Below, in pieces: positions 22,499 through 35,724 of a DNA stretch of 64,000 bases. The translations under genes were made by a program, and so were the position numbers. The stretch spans positions 1 to 64,000 of the forward strand of contig NW_027555020.1 of NCBI RefSeq assembly GCF_964656455.1, read 5' to 3'. The notes under the pieces were generated by a model, which was given only the letters and a program-made list of their open reading frames with translations, had not been told where the DNA came from and did no database searches. Numbering within the stretch: position 1 is the stretch's first letter; each line of letters begins with the position of its first letter. The DNA comes from Halichoerus grypus. Its lineage: Eukaryota > Chordata > Mammalia > Carnivora > Phocidae.

Positions 22499-25400
22499 AT
22501 AAACAAGAGGTGAGTTGAGAACTGCCTTCCGCTCCGGCCTGTTTCTCACTCCATTTCACGTATGGGACCCTTTCCCCGGGCTCTCAGACAGACACGAGCA
22601 CTGTCAAATTCCTCTGGCTTCAGGAACGGCAATGTTAACTCAAGCGCAGTAACTCTATAGCATTGATTCTTGGTGTTAGTAGCCTGGGAACTAGGCTTCC
22701 AGGCACACAGGGTACAGCAGTGCTAATCTCCTCAAACAAGAGGGGAGTCGACAGCAGCCTTCCTTCCAGGCCTGCTTCTCACTCCGAGTTACGTTTAGGT
22801 TCCATTTCTCATGCTTTCACAAAAACACACAACAGATGAAGTGCACGCTCAGGAAGGGCGATCTTTGCTGAGGCACGGGTCCTCCGCACTTTTGTTCCTT
22901 TCCGTTGGGTGGATGGCACTTAGGACTACACGCACACACGGGAGAGCCGATCTAGTTTCCCGAAACAAGAGTTGAGTCGATAGCTGCCTCCTGCCCATGC
23001 TTATTTCTGCCTCGGAATTCTGCTGGGACTCATTCCCCAGGTTTGCACTCAAGCAGAGTTGAAAATCCTGCCACCCTGTGGAGAGGCGAATGAGCTGAAG
23101 CTGGGATTGTTGACCGGCTTCTTTCTGCCAAAACAGTGTGGAGCACTTAGCATTCCTATGCACACATGGAGCAGTAGTGTTAGCTTCAGGTAACAAGAGC
23201 TGAGTCGAGAGGTGCCTTCTGGCCCGGACTTCTTCTCCCTCGGTCTCACGTAAGGAACCCGTTCCCCAGGCTCTCACCCACGGTAGCCTGGAAAGTGCTT
23301 CCTCCCTCAGAGACGTGGATGGTAGCTAAAGCACGATTTCTCTACCGTGTTGTTTCTTCGAGTTAGAACGCTAGCTATTAGACTGCCATGCAAATGTGGG
23401 GCTGCCGTGCTAGCTTGGTCAAACACATGGGGAGTCGTGTTCTGCCTTTCGCAGGGGCCTGAGTCTCACTCGCAAAAAGCTTTGGACTCCCTTGCAGTGC
23501 TCTCACGCACGCACACCACAAAATGCTGCCACCCTCAGGAGCAGCTGTTTTACCTGCAGCACAGGCTCTCAACCGAGTTTTTCCTTCGAGTTAGGTGGCT
23601 GTGTTTAAGGCGGCACACACACCCTCTCGAATGGTACTAGCCCCATAACCAGGATGTGAGTTAAGAGCTGCCTTCTGTACCGGCCTGTCTCTCCCCGATA
23701 TTACGATATTGAAACCGTCCCCAGGCTCTCAGCCACAGTACACCCTAAACTGCTCCGCCCACAGAGAGGTCGACGGTAGCTAAAGCACGGTTTCTCTACA
23801 GTGTTGTTTCTTCGAGTTAGAACGCTAGCTATTAGACTGCCATGCAAATGTGGGGCTGCCGTGCTAGCTTGGTCAAACACATGGGGAGTCGTGTTCTGCC
23901 TTTTGCTGGGGCCTGAGTCTCACTCGCAAAAAGCTTTGGACTCCCTTGCACTACTCTCACGCACGCACACAACAAAATGCTGCCACCCTCAGGAGCACCT
24001 GTTTTACCTGAAGCACAGGCTCTCAATCAAGTTTTCCTTCGAGTTAGGTGGCTGTGTTGAAGCCTGCACACACACCCTGGCGAACGGTAGCAGCCCCATA
24101 ACCATGATGTGTGTTGAGAGCTGCCTTCTGTACCGGCCTGCCTCTCCCCGATATTATGATATTGAAACTGTGCCCAGGCTCTCAGCCACAGTACACCCTA
24201 AACTGCTTCGCCCACAGAGAGGTCGACGGTAGCTAAAGCACGGTTTCTCTGCTGTGTAGTTTCTTCGAGTTAGAACGCTAGCTATTAGACTTCCATGCAA
24301 AAGTGGGGCTGCCGTGCTAGCGTGATGAAACACATGGGGAGTCGTGTTCTGCCTTTCGCTGGGGCCTGAGTCTCGCTCGCAAAAAGCTTTGGACTTCCTT
24401 GCAGTGCTCTCACGCACGCACACAACAAAATGCTGCCACCCTCAGGAGCAGCTGTTTGACCTGACGCACAAGCTCTGAACCGAGATTCTCCTTCGAGTTA
24501 GGTGGCTGTGTTTACCCTGGGCAACGGTACTAGCCCCATAACCATGATGTGGGTTGAGAGCTGCCTTCTGTACCGGCCTGTCTCTCCCCCGATATTACGA
24601 TATTGAAACCGTCCCCAGGCTCTCAGCCACAGTACACCCTAAACTGCTTCGCCCACAGAGAGGTCGACGGTAGCTAAAGCACGGTTTGTCTACAGTGTTG
24701 TTTGTTCGAGTTAGAAAGCTAGCTATTAGACTTCCATTCAAAAGTGGGGCCGCAGTAGTAGTTTCATGGAGCAAGTGGGGAGTCGTGTTCTGGCTTCTTC
24801 CGGGGCCTGGGTCTCACAAGGAAAATGGTTTTGGACTCCCTTGCTGTGCACTCACGCATGCACACCACACAATGCGTCCACCCTGAGGCATGGCTCTTTT
24901 AGCCGAAGCAGGAATTCCCTACAGAGTTGTTCCTTTGAGTTAGGTGGTTGGCTTATGGCCTGCAGGCACACCCGGGGCAAGGGGACTAGCCTCATAAACA
25001 AGAGGTGAGTTGAGAGCTGCCTTCCGCACCGGCCTGTTTCTCACTCCATTTCACGTATGGGACCCTTTCCCCGGTCTCTCATACACGAGCACTATACAAC
25101 TCCTGCGGCTTCAGGAACGGCAATGGTAGCTAAAGCGCAGTAAGGCTACAGCATTGATTCTTGGTGTTAGTAGCCTGGTAGGCGAATGAGCTGCAGCTGG
25201 GATTCTTTACAGGCTTGTTTCTTCCCAGTCAGGGTCGAGCACATAGCATTCCAAGCACACATGGAGCAGTAGTCTTAGCTTCAGGTAGCAAGAGCTGAGT
25301 CCAGAGGTGCCTTGTGCCCGGACCTATTTCTCCCTTGGTTTCACGTATGGAACCCGTTCCCCAGGCTCTCAGCCACGGTACTCCGTGTAATGCTTCCTCC

Positions 25401-26906
25401 GTCTAGAGGTCGACGGTAGCTAAAGCACGGTTTCTCTACAGTGTTGTTTCTTCGAGTGAGAACACTAGCTGTTAGACTTCCATGCAAAAGTGGGGCTGCC
25501 GTGCTAGCGTGATGAAATACATGGGGAGTCGTGTTCTGCCTTCTGCTGGGGCCTGAGGCTCATTCACAAAAAGCTTTGGACTCCCTTGCAGTGCTCTCAT
25601 GCACGCACACAACAAAATGCTTCCACCCTCAGGAGCGGCTCTTTTAGCTGAAGCATGGATTCTCCAGCGAGTTTTTCCTTCGAGTTAGGCAGTTTTCATG
25701 AAGCCTGCACACACACCCGGGGCAACGGTACTAGCCCCATAACCATGGTTTGAGTTGAGAGCTGCCTTCTCTCCGGCCTGTCTCTCCCTCGATTTCACGA
25801 AACGGAACCCGTCCCCAGGCTCTCACCCACCGTACACCCTAAACTGCTTCCTCCCACATAGAGGTCGTCGGTAGCTAAAGCACGGTTTCTCTTCAGTGTT
25901 GTTTCTCCGAGTTAGAACGCTTGCTATGAATGTCCACAATAGCCAAACTGTGGAAAGAGCCATGTCCACCAACAGATGAATGGATAAAGAAGAGGGGGTA
26001 TATATATATACAATGGAATATTATGCAGCCATCAAAAGGAATGAGATCTTGCCATCTGCAACGACGTGGATGGAACTGGAGGGTATCATGCTGAGCGAAA
26101 TAAGTCAAACCGAGAAAGACATGTATCATATGACCTCACTGATATGAGGAATTCTTAATCTCAGGAAACAAACTGAGGGTTGCTAGAGTGGGGGGTGGGG
26201 TGGGAGGGATGGGGTGACTGGGTGATGGACACTGTGGAGGGTATGTGTTCTGGTAAGCGCTGTGAATTGTGCAAGACTGTTGAATCTCAGATCTGTACCT
26301 CTGAAACAAATAATGCAATATATGTTAAGAAAGAAAAAAAGAAGAAGAAGAATGCAGCAGGAGGGGAAGAATGAAGGGGGGAAAATCGGAGGGGGAGAAG
26401 AACCATGAGAGATGATGGACTCTGAAAAACAAACTGAGGGTTCTAGAGGGGAGGGGGCTGGGAGGATGGCTTAGCCTGGTGATGGGTATTGAGCAGGGCA
26501 CGTTCTGCATGGAGCACTGGGTGTTATGCACAAACAATGAACCATGGAACACTATATCTAAAACTAATGATGTAATGTATGGGGATTAACATAACAATAA
26601 AAACATTAAATAATAATTAAAAAAAAGAACGCTTGCTATTAGACTTCCATGCAAAAGTGGGGCCGCAGTGCTAGCCTCAGGAAACAAGTGGGGAGTCATG
26701 TTCTGCCTTCTGCCGGGGCCTGAGTCCCACACGGAAAATGGGTCTGGACTCACTTGCAGTGCGCTCACGCATGCACACAGCAAAATGCGTCCACCCTCCG
26801 GCATGGCTACTTTAGCCGAAGCAGGAAATCTCTACAGAGTTGTTCCTTTGAGTTAGGTGGTTGGCTTTAGCCCTGCAGGCACACCCGGGGCAAGGGTACT
26901 AGCCTC
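22499..26906. repeat. Macrosatellite unit 6 (4408 bp)
   Basis: H haplotype is T-G-C-A. The G of GGGATTGTTG is shared only with unit 8. With unit 7 it forms one copy of the two-unit higher-order repeat. Confidence 0.97.
25928..26625 (+). mobile_element. LINE-1 3' fragment, unit 6
   Basis: Length 698 bp, (TA)6, haplotype G-A-C, target-site copies at 25914-25927 and 26626-26639. Confidence 0.93.
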
Positions 26907-29900
26907 ATAAACAAGAGGTGAGTTGAGAACTGCCTTCCGCTCCGGCCTGTTTCTCACTCCATTTCACGTATGGGACCCTTTCCCCGGGCTCTCAGACAGA
27001 CACGAGCACTGTCAAATTCCTCTGGCTTCAGGAACGGCAATGTTAACTCAAGCGCAGTAACTCTATAGCATTGATTCTTGGTGTTAGTAGCCTGGGAACT
27101 AGGCTTCCAGGCACACAGGGTACAGCAGTGCTAATCTCCTCAAACAAGAGGGGAGTCGACAGCAGCCTTCCTTCCAGGCCTGCTTCTCACTCCGAGTTAC
27201 GTTTAGGTTCCATTTCTCATGCTTTCACAAAAACACACAACAGATGAAGTGCACGCTCAGGAAGGGCGATCTTTGCTGAGGCACGGGTCCTCCGCACTTT
27301 TGTTCCTTTCCGTTGGGTGGATGGCACTTAGGACTACACGCACACACGGGAGAGCCGATCTAGTTTCCCGAAACAAGAGTTGAGTCGATAGCTGCCTCCT
27401 GCCCATGCTTATTTCTGCCTCGGAATTCTGCTGGGACTCATTCCCCAGGTTTGCACTCAAGCAGAGTTGAAAATCCTGCCACCCTGTGGAGAGGCGAATG
27501 AGCTGAAGCTGGGATTCTTGACCGGCTTCTTTCTGCCAAAACAGTGTGGAGCACTTAGCATTCCTATGCACACATGGAGCAGTAGTGTTAGCTTCAGGTA
27601 ACAAGAGCTGAGTCGAGAGGTGCCTTGTGGCCCGGACTTCTTCTCCCTCGGTCTCACGTAAGGAACCCGTTCCCCAGGCTCTCACCCACGGTAGCCTGGA
27701 AAGTGCTTCCTCCCTCAGAGACGTGGATGGTAGCTAAAGCACGATTTCTCTACCGTGTTGTTTCTTCGAGTTAGAACGCTAGCTATTAGACTGCCATGCA
27801 AATGTGGGGCTGCCGTGCTAGCTTGGTCAAACACATGGGGAGTCGTGTTCTGCCTTTCGCAGGGGCCTGAGTCTCACTCGCAAAAAGCTTTGGACTCCCT
27901 TGCAGTGCTCTCACGCACGCACACCACAAAATGCTGCCACCCTCAGGAGCAGCTGTTTTACCTGCAGCACAGGCTCTCAACCGAGTTTTTCCTTCGAGTT
28001 AGGTGGCTGTGTTTAAGGCGGCACACACACCCTCTCGAATGGTACTAGCCCCATAACCAGGATGTGAGTTAAGAGCTGCCTTCTGTACCGGCCTGTCTCT
28101 CCCCGATATTACGATATTGAAACCGTCCCCAGGCTCTCAGCCACAGTACACCCTAAACTGCTCCGCCCACAGAGAGGTCGACGGTAGCTAAAGCACGGTT
28201 TCTCTACAGTGTTGTTTCTTCGAGTTAGAACGCTAGCTATTAGACTGCCATGCAAATGTGGGGCTGCCGTGCTAGCTTGGTCAAACACATGGGGAGTCGT
28301 GTTCTGCCTTTTGCTGGGGCCTGAGTCTCACTCGCAAAAAGCTTTGGACTCCCTTGCACTACTCTCACGCACGCACACAACAAAATGCTGCCACCCTCAG
28401 GAGCACCTGTTTTACCTGAAGCACAGGCTCTCAATCAAGTTTTCCTTCGAGTTAGGTGGCTGTGTTGAAGCCTGCACACACACCCTGGCGAACGGTAGCA
28501 GCCCCATAACCATGATGTGTGTTGAGAGCTGCCTTCTGTACCGGCCTGCCTCTCCCCGATATTATGATATTGAAACTGTGCCCAGGCTCTCAGCCACAGT
28601 ACACCCTAAACTGCTTCGCCCACAGAGAGGTCGACGGTAGCTAAAGCACGGTTTCTCTGCTGTGTAGTTTCTTCGAGTTAGAACGCTAGCTATTAGACTT
28701 CCATGCAAAAGTGGGGCTGCCGTGCTAGCGTGATGAAACACATGGGGAGTCGTGTTCTGCCTTTCGCTGGGGCCTGAGTCTCGCTCGCAAAAAGCTTTGG
28801 ACTTCCTTGCAGTGCTCTCACGCACGCACACAACAAAATGCTGCCACCCTCAGGAGCAGCTGTTTGACCTGACGCACAAGCTCTGAACCGAGATTCTCCT
28901 TCGAGTTAGGTGGCTGTGTTTACCCTGGGCAACGGTACTAGCCCCATAACCATGATGTGGGTTGAGAGCTGCCTTCTGTACCGGCCTGTCTCTCCCCCGA
29001 TATTACGATATTGAAACCGTCCCCAGGCTCTCAGCCACAGTACACCCTAAACTGCTTCGCCCACAGAGAGGTCGACGGTAGCTAAAGCACGGTTTGTCTA
29101 CAGTGTTGTTTGTTCGAGTTAGAAAGCTAGCTATTAGACTTCCATTCAAAAGTGGGGCCGCAGTAGTAGTTTCATGGAGCAAGTGGGGAGTCGTGTTCTG
29201 GCTTCTTCCGGGGCCTGGGTCTCACAAGGAAAATGGTTTTGGACTCCCTTGCTGTGCACTCACGCATGCACACCACACAATGCGTCCACCCTGAGGCATG
29301 GCTCTTTTAGCCGAAGCAGGAATTCCCTACAGAGTTGTTCCTTTGAGTTAGGTGGTTGGCTTATGGCCTGCAGGCACACCCGGGGCAAGGGGACTAGCCT
29401 CATAAACAAGAGGTGAGTTGAGAGCTGCCTTCCGCACCGGCCTGTTTCTCACTCCATTTCACGTATGGGACCCTTTCCCCGGTCTCTCATACACGAGCAC
29501 TATACAACTCCTGCGGCTTCAGGAACGGCAATGGTAGCTAAAGCGCAGTAAGGCTACAGCATTGATTCTTGGTGTTAGTAGCCTGGTAGGCGAATGAGCT
29601 GCAGCTGGGATTCTTTACAGGCTTGTTTCTTCCCAGTCAGGGTCGAGCACATAGCATTCCAAGCACACATGGAGCAGTAGTCTTAGCTTCAGGTAGCAAG
29701 AGCTGAGTCCAGAGGTGCCTTGTGCCCGGACCTATTTCTCCCTTGGTTTCACGTATGGAACCCGTTCCCCAGGCTCTCAGCCACGGTACTCCGTGTAATG
29801 CTTCCTCCGTCTAGAGGTCGACGGTAGCTAAAGCACGGTTTCTCTACAGTGTTGTTTCTTCGAGTGAGAACACTAGCTGTTAGACTTCCATGCAAAAGTG

Positions 29901-31316
29901 GGGCTGCCGTGCTAGCGTGATGAAATACATGGGGAGTCGTGTTCTGCCTTCTGCTGGGGCCTGAGGCTCATTCACAAAAAGCTTTGGACTCCCTTGCAGT
30001 GCTCTCATGCACGCACACAACAAAATGCTTCCACCCTCAGGAGCGGCTCTTTTAGCTGAAGCATGGATTCTCCAGCGAGTTTTTCCTTCGAGTTAGGCAG
30101 TTTTCATGAAGCCTGCACACACACCCGGGGCAATGGTACTAGCCCCATAACCATGGTTTGAGTTGAGAGCTGCCTTCTCTCCGGCCTGTCTCTCCCTCGA
30201 TTTCACGAAACGGAACCCGTCCCCAGGCTCTCACCCACCGTACACCCTAAACTGCTTCCTCCCACATAGAGGTCGTCGGTAGCTAAAGCACGGTTTCTCT
30301 TCAGTGTTGTTTCTCCGAGTTAGAACGCTTGCTATGAATGTCCACAATAGCCAAACTGTGGAAAGAGCCATGTCCACCAACAGATGAATGGATAAAGAAG
30401 AGGGGGTATATATATATATACAATGGAATATTATGCAGCCATCAAAAGGAATGAGATCTTGCCATCTGCAACGACGTGGATGGAACTGGAGGGTATCATG
30501 CTGAGCGAAATAAGTCAAACCGAGAAAGACATGTATCATATGACCTCACTGATATGAGGAATTCTTAATCTCAGGAAACAAACTGAGGGTTGCTAGAGTG
30601 GGGGGTGGGGTGGGAGGGATGGGGTCACTGGGTGTTGGACACTGTGGAGGGTATGTGTTCTGGTAAGCGCTGTGAATTGTGCAAGACTGTTGAATCTCAG
30701 ATCTGTACCTCTGAAACAAATAATGCAATATATGTTAAGAAAGAAAAAAAGAAGAAGAAGAATGTAGCAGGAGGGGAAGAATGAAGGGGGGAAAATCGGA
30801 GGGGGAGAAGAACCATGAGAGATGATGGACTCTGAAAAACAAACTGAGGGTTCTAGAGGGGAGGGGGCTGGGAGGATGGCTTAGCCTGGTGATGGGTATT
30901 GAGCAGGGCACGTTCTGCATGGAGCACTGGGTGTTATGCACAAACAATGAACCATGGAACACTATATCTAAAACTAATGATGTAATGTATGGGGATTAAC
31001 ATAACAATAAAAACATTAAATAATAATTAAAAAAAAGAACGCTTGCTATTAGACTTCCATGCAAAAGTGGGGCCGCAGTGCTAGCCTCAGGAAACAAGTG
31101 GGGAGTCATGTTCTGCCTTCTGCCGGGGCCTGAGTCCCACACGGAAAATGGGTCTGGACTCACTTGCAGTGCGCTCACGCATGCACACAGCAAAATGCGT
31201 CCACCCTCCGGCATGGCTACTTTAGCCGAAGCAGGAAATCTCTACAGAGTTGTTCCTTTGAGTTAGGTGGTTGGCTTTAGCCCTGCAGGCACACCCGGGG
31301 CAAGGGTACTAGCCTC
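26907..31316. repeat. Macrosatellite unit 7 (4410 bp)
   Basis: H haplotype is T-C-G-A. It has a private T near 30134 (GGCAATGGTACT in place of GGCAACGGTACT) in block F. Confidence 0.97.
30336..31035 (+). mobile_element. LINE-1 3' fragment, unit 7
   Basis: Length 700 bp, (TA)7, haplotype C-T-T, target-site copies at 30322-30335 and 31036-31049. It shares haplotype with units 5 and 9, not with its immediate neighbours 6 and 8. Confidence 0.93.
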
Positions 31317-34300
31317 ACAAACAAGAGGTGAGTTGAGAACTGCCTTCCGCTCCGGCCTGTTTCTCACTCCATTTCACGTATGGGACCCTTTCCCCGGGCT
31401 CTCAGACAGACACGAGCACTGTCAAATTCCTCTGGCTTCAGGAACGGCAATGTTAACTCAAGCGCAGTAACTCTATAGCATTGATTCTTGGTGTTAGTAG
31501 CCTGGGAACTAGGCTTCCAGGCACACAGGGTACAGCAGTGCTAATCTCCTCAAACAAGAGGGGAGTCGACAGCAGCCTTCCTTCCAGGCCTGCTTCTCAC
31601 TCCGAGTTACGTTTAGGTTCCATTTCTCATGCTTTCACAAAAACACACAACAGATGAAGTGCACGCTCAGGAAGGGCGATCTTTGCTGAGGCACGGGTCC
31701 TCCGCACTTTTGTTCCTTTCCGTTGGGTGGATGGCACTTAGGACTACACGCACACACGGGAGAGCCGATCTAGTTTCCCGAAACAAGAGTTGAGTCGATA
31801 GCTGCCTCCTGCCCATGCTTATTTCTGCCTCGGAATTCTGCTGGGACTCATTCCCCGGGTTTGCACTCAAGCAGAGTTGAAAATCCTGCCACCCTGTGGA
31901 GAGGCGAATGAGCTGAAGCTGGGATTGTTGACCGGCTTCTTTCTGCCAAAACAGTGTGGAGCACTTAGCATTCCTATGCACACATGGAGCAGTAGTGTTA
32001 GCTTCAGGTAACAAGAGCTGAGTCGAGAGGTGCCTTCTGGCCCGGACTTCTTCTCCCTCGGTCTCACGTAAGGAACCCGTTCCCCAGGCTCTCACCCACG
32101 GTAGCCTGGAAAGTGCTTCCTCCCTCAGAGACGTGGATGGTAGCTAAAGCACGATTTCTCTACCGTGTTGTTTCTTCGAGTTAGAACGCTAGCTATTAGA
32201 CTGCCATGCAAATGTGGGGCTGCCGTGCTAGCTTGGTCAAACACATGGGGAGTCGTGTTCTGCCTTTCGCAGGGGCCTGAGTCTCACTCGCAAAAAGCTT
32301 TGGACTCCCTTGCAGTGCTCTCACGCACGCACACCACAAAATGCTGCCACCCTCAGGAGCAGCTGTTTTACCTGCAGCACAGGCTCTCAACCGAGTTTTT
32401 CCTTCGAGTTAGGTGGCTGTGTTTAAGGCGGCACACACACCCTCTCGAATGGTACTAGCCCCATAACCAGGATGTGAGTTAAGAGCTGCCTTCTGTACCG
32501 GCCTGTCTCTCCCCGATATTACGATATTGAAACCGTCCCCAGGCTCTCAGCCACAGTACACCCTAAACTGCTCCGCCCACAGAGAGGTCGACGGTAGCTA
32601 AAGCACGGTTTCTCTACAGTGTTGTTTCTTCGAGTTAGAACGCTAGCTATTAGACTGCCATGCAAATGTGGGGCTGCCGTGCTAGCTTGGTCAAACACAT
32701 GGGGAGTCGTGTTCTGCCTTTTGCTGGGGCCTGAGTCTCACTCGCAAAAAGCTTTGGACTCCCTTGCACTACTCTCACGCACGCACACAACAAAATGCTG
32801 CCACCCTCAGGAGCACCTGTTTTACCTGAAGCACAGGCTCTCAATCAAGTTTTCCTTCGAGTTAGGTGGCTGTGTTGAAGCCTGCACACACACCCTGGCG
32901 AACGGTAGCAGCCCCATAACCATGATGTGTGTTGAGAGCTGCCTTCTGTACCGGCCTGCCTCTCCCCGATATTATGATATTGAAACTGTGCCCAGGCTCT
33001 CAGCCACAGTACACCCTAAACTGCTTCGCCCACAGAGAGGTCGACGGTAGCTAAAGCACGGTTTCTCTGCTGTGTAGTTTCTTCGAGTTAGAACGCTAGC
33101 TATTAGACTTCCATGCAAAAGTGGGGCTGCCGTGCTAGCGTGATGAAACACATGGGGAGTCGTGTTCTGCCTTTCGCTGGGGCCTGAGTCTCGCTCGCAA
33201 AAAGCTTTGGACTTCCTTGCAGTGCTCTCACGCACGCACACAACAAAATGCTGCCACCCTCAGGAGCAGCTGTTTGACCTGACGCACAAGCTCTGAACCG
33301 AGATTCTCCTTCGAGTTAGGTGGCTGTGTTTACCCTGGGCAACGGTACTAGCCCCATAACCATGATGTGGGTTGAGAGCTGCCTTCTGTACCGGCCTGTC
33401 TCTCCCCCGATATTACGATATTGAAACCGTCCCCAGGCTCTCAGCCACAGTACACCCTAAACTGCTTCGCCCACAGAGAGGTCGACGGTAGCTAAAGCAC
33501 GGTTTGTCTACAGTGTTGTTTGTTCGAGTTAGAAAGCTAGCTATTAGACTTCCATTCAAAAGTGGGGCCGCAGTAGTAGTTTCATGGAGCAAGTGGGGAG
33601 TCGTGTTCTGGCTTCTTCCGGGGCCTGGGTCTCACAAGGAAAATGGTTTTGGACTCCCTTGCTGTGCACTCACGCATGCACACCACACAATGCGTCCACC
33701 CTGAGGCATGGCTCTTTTAGCCGAAGCAGGAATTCCCTACAGAGTTGTTCCTTTGAGTTAGGTGGTTGGCTTATGGCCTGCAGGCACACCCGGGGCAAGG
33801 GGACTAGCCTCATAAACAAGAGGTGAGTTGAGAGCTGCCTTCCGCACCGGCCTGTTTCTCACTCCATTTCACGTATGGGACCCTTTCCCCGGTCTCTCAT
33901 ACACGAGCACTATACAACTCCTGCGGCTTCAGGAACGGCAATGGTAGCTAAAGCGCAGTAAGGCTACAGCATTGATTCTTGGTGTTAGTAGCCTGGTAGG
34001 CGAATGAGCTGCAGCTGGGATTCTTTACAGGCTTGTTTCTTCCCAGTCAGGGTCGAGCACATAGCATTCCAAGCACACATGGAGCAGTAGTCTTAGCTTC
34101 AGGTAGCAAGAGCTGAGTCCAGAGGTGCCTTGTGCCCGGACCTATTTCTCCCTTGGTTTCACGTATGGAACCCGTTCCCCAGGCTCTCAGCCACGGTACT
34201 CCGTGTAATGCTTCCTCCGTCTAGAGGTCGACGGTAGCTAAAGCACGGTTTCTCTACAGTGTTGTTTCTTCGAGTGAGAACACTAGCTGTTAGACTTCCA

Positions 34301-35724
34301 TGCAAAAGTGGGGCTGCCGTGCTAGCGTGATGAAATACATGGGGAGTCGTGTTCTGCCTTCTGCTGGGGCCTGAGGCTCATTCACAAAAAGCTTTGGACT
34401 CCCTTGCAGTGCTCTCATGCACGCACACAACAAAATGCTTCCACCCTCAGGAGCGGCTCTTTTAGCTGAAGCATGGATTCTCCAGCGAGTTTTTCCTTCG
34501 AGTTAGGCAGTTTTCATGAAGCCTGCACACACACCCGGGGCAACGGTACTAGCCCCATAACCATGGTTTGAGTTGAGAGCTGCCTTCTCTCCGGCCTGTC
34601 TCTCCCTCGATTTCACGAAACGGAACCCGTCCCCAGGCTCTCACCCACCGTACACCCTAAACTGCTTCCTCCCACATAGAGGTCGTCGGTAGCTAAAGCA
34701 CGGTTTCTCTTCAGTGTTGTTTCTCCGAGTTAGAACGCTTGCTATGAATGTCCACAATAGCCAAACTGTGGAAAGAGCCATGTCCACCAACAGATGAATG
34801 GATAAAGAAGAGGGGGTATATATATATACAATGGAATATTATGCAGCCATCAAAAGGAATGAGATCTTGCCATCTGCAACGACGTGGATGGAACTGGAGG
34901 GTATCATGCTGAGCGAAATAAGTCAAACCGAGAAAGACATGTATCATATGACCTCACTGATATGAGGAATTCTTAATCTCAGGAAACAAACTGAGGGTTG
35001 CTAGAGTGGGGGGTGGGGTGGGAGGGATGGGGTGACTGGGTGATGGACACTGTGGAGGGTATGTGTTCTGGTAAGCGCTGTGAATTGTGCAAGACTGTTG
35101 AATCTCAGATCTGTACCTCTGAAACAAATAATGCAATATATGTTAAGAAAGAAAAAAAGAAGAAGAAGAATGCAGCAGGAGGGGAAGAATGAAGGGGGGA
35201 AAATCGGAGGGGGAGAAGAACCATGAGAGATGATGGACTCTGAAAAACAAACTGAGGGTTCTAGAGGGGAGGGGGCTGGGAGGATGGCTTAGCCTGGTGA
35301 TGGGTATTGAGCAGGGCACGTTCTGCATGGAGCACTGGGTGTTATGCACAAACAATGAACCATGGAACACTATATCTAAAACTAATGATGTAATGTATGG
35401 GGATTAACATAACAATAAAAACATTAAATAATAATTAAAAAAAAGAACGCTTGCTATTAGACTTCCATGCAAAAGTGGGGCCGCAGTGCTAGCCTCAGGA
35501 AACAAGTGGGGAGTCATGTTCTGCCTTCTGCCGGGGCCTGAGTCCCACACGGAAAATGGGTCTGGACTCACTTGCAGTGCGCTCACGCATGCACACAGCA
35601 AAATGCGTCCACCCTCCGGCATGGCTACTTTAGCCGAAGCAGGAAATCTCTACAGAGTTGTTCCTTTGAGTTAGGTGGTTGGCTTTAGCCCTGCAGGCAC
35701 ACCCGGGGCAAGGGTACTAGCCTC
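31317..35724. repeat. Macrosatellite unit 8 (4408 bp)
   Basis: It starts with a private ACAAACAAG (C at 31318). H haplotype is T-G-C-G. It is the first unit of a run (8-11) with the CCCCGGGTT variant. Confidence 0.97.
34746..35443 (+). mobile_element. LINE-1 3' fragment, unit 8
   Basis: Length 698 bp, (TA)6, haplotype G-A-C, target-site copies at 34732-34745 and 35444-35457. It lies exactly 8818 bp after the unit 6 copy, which has the same alleles. Confidence 0.93.
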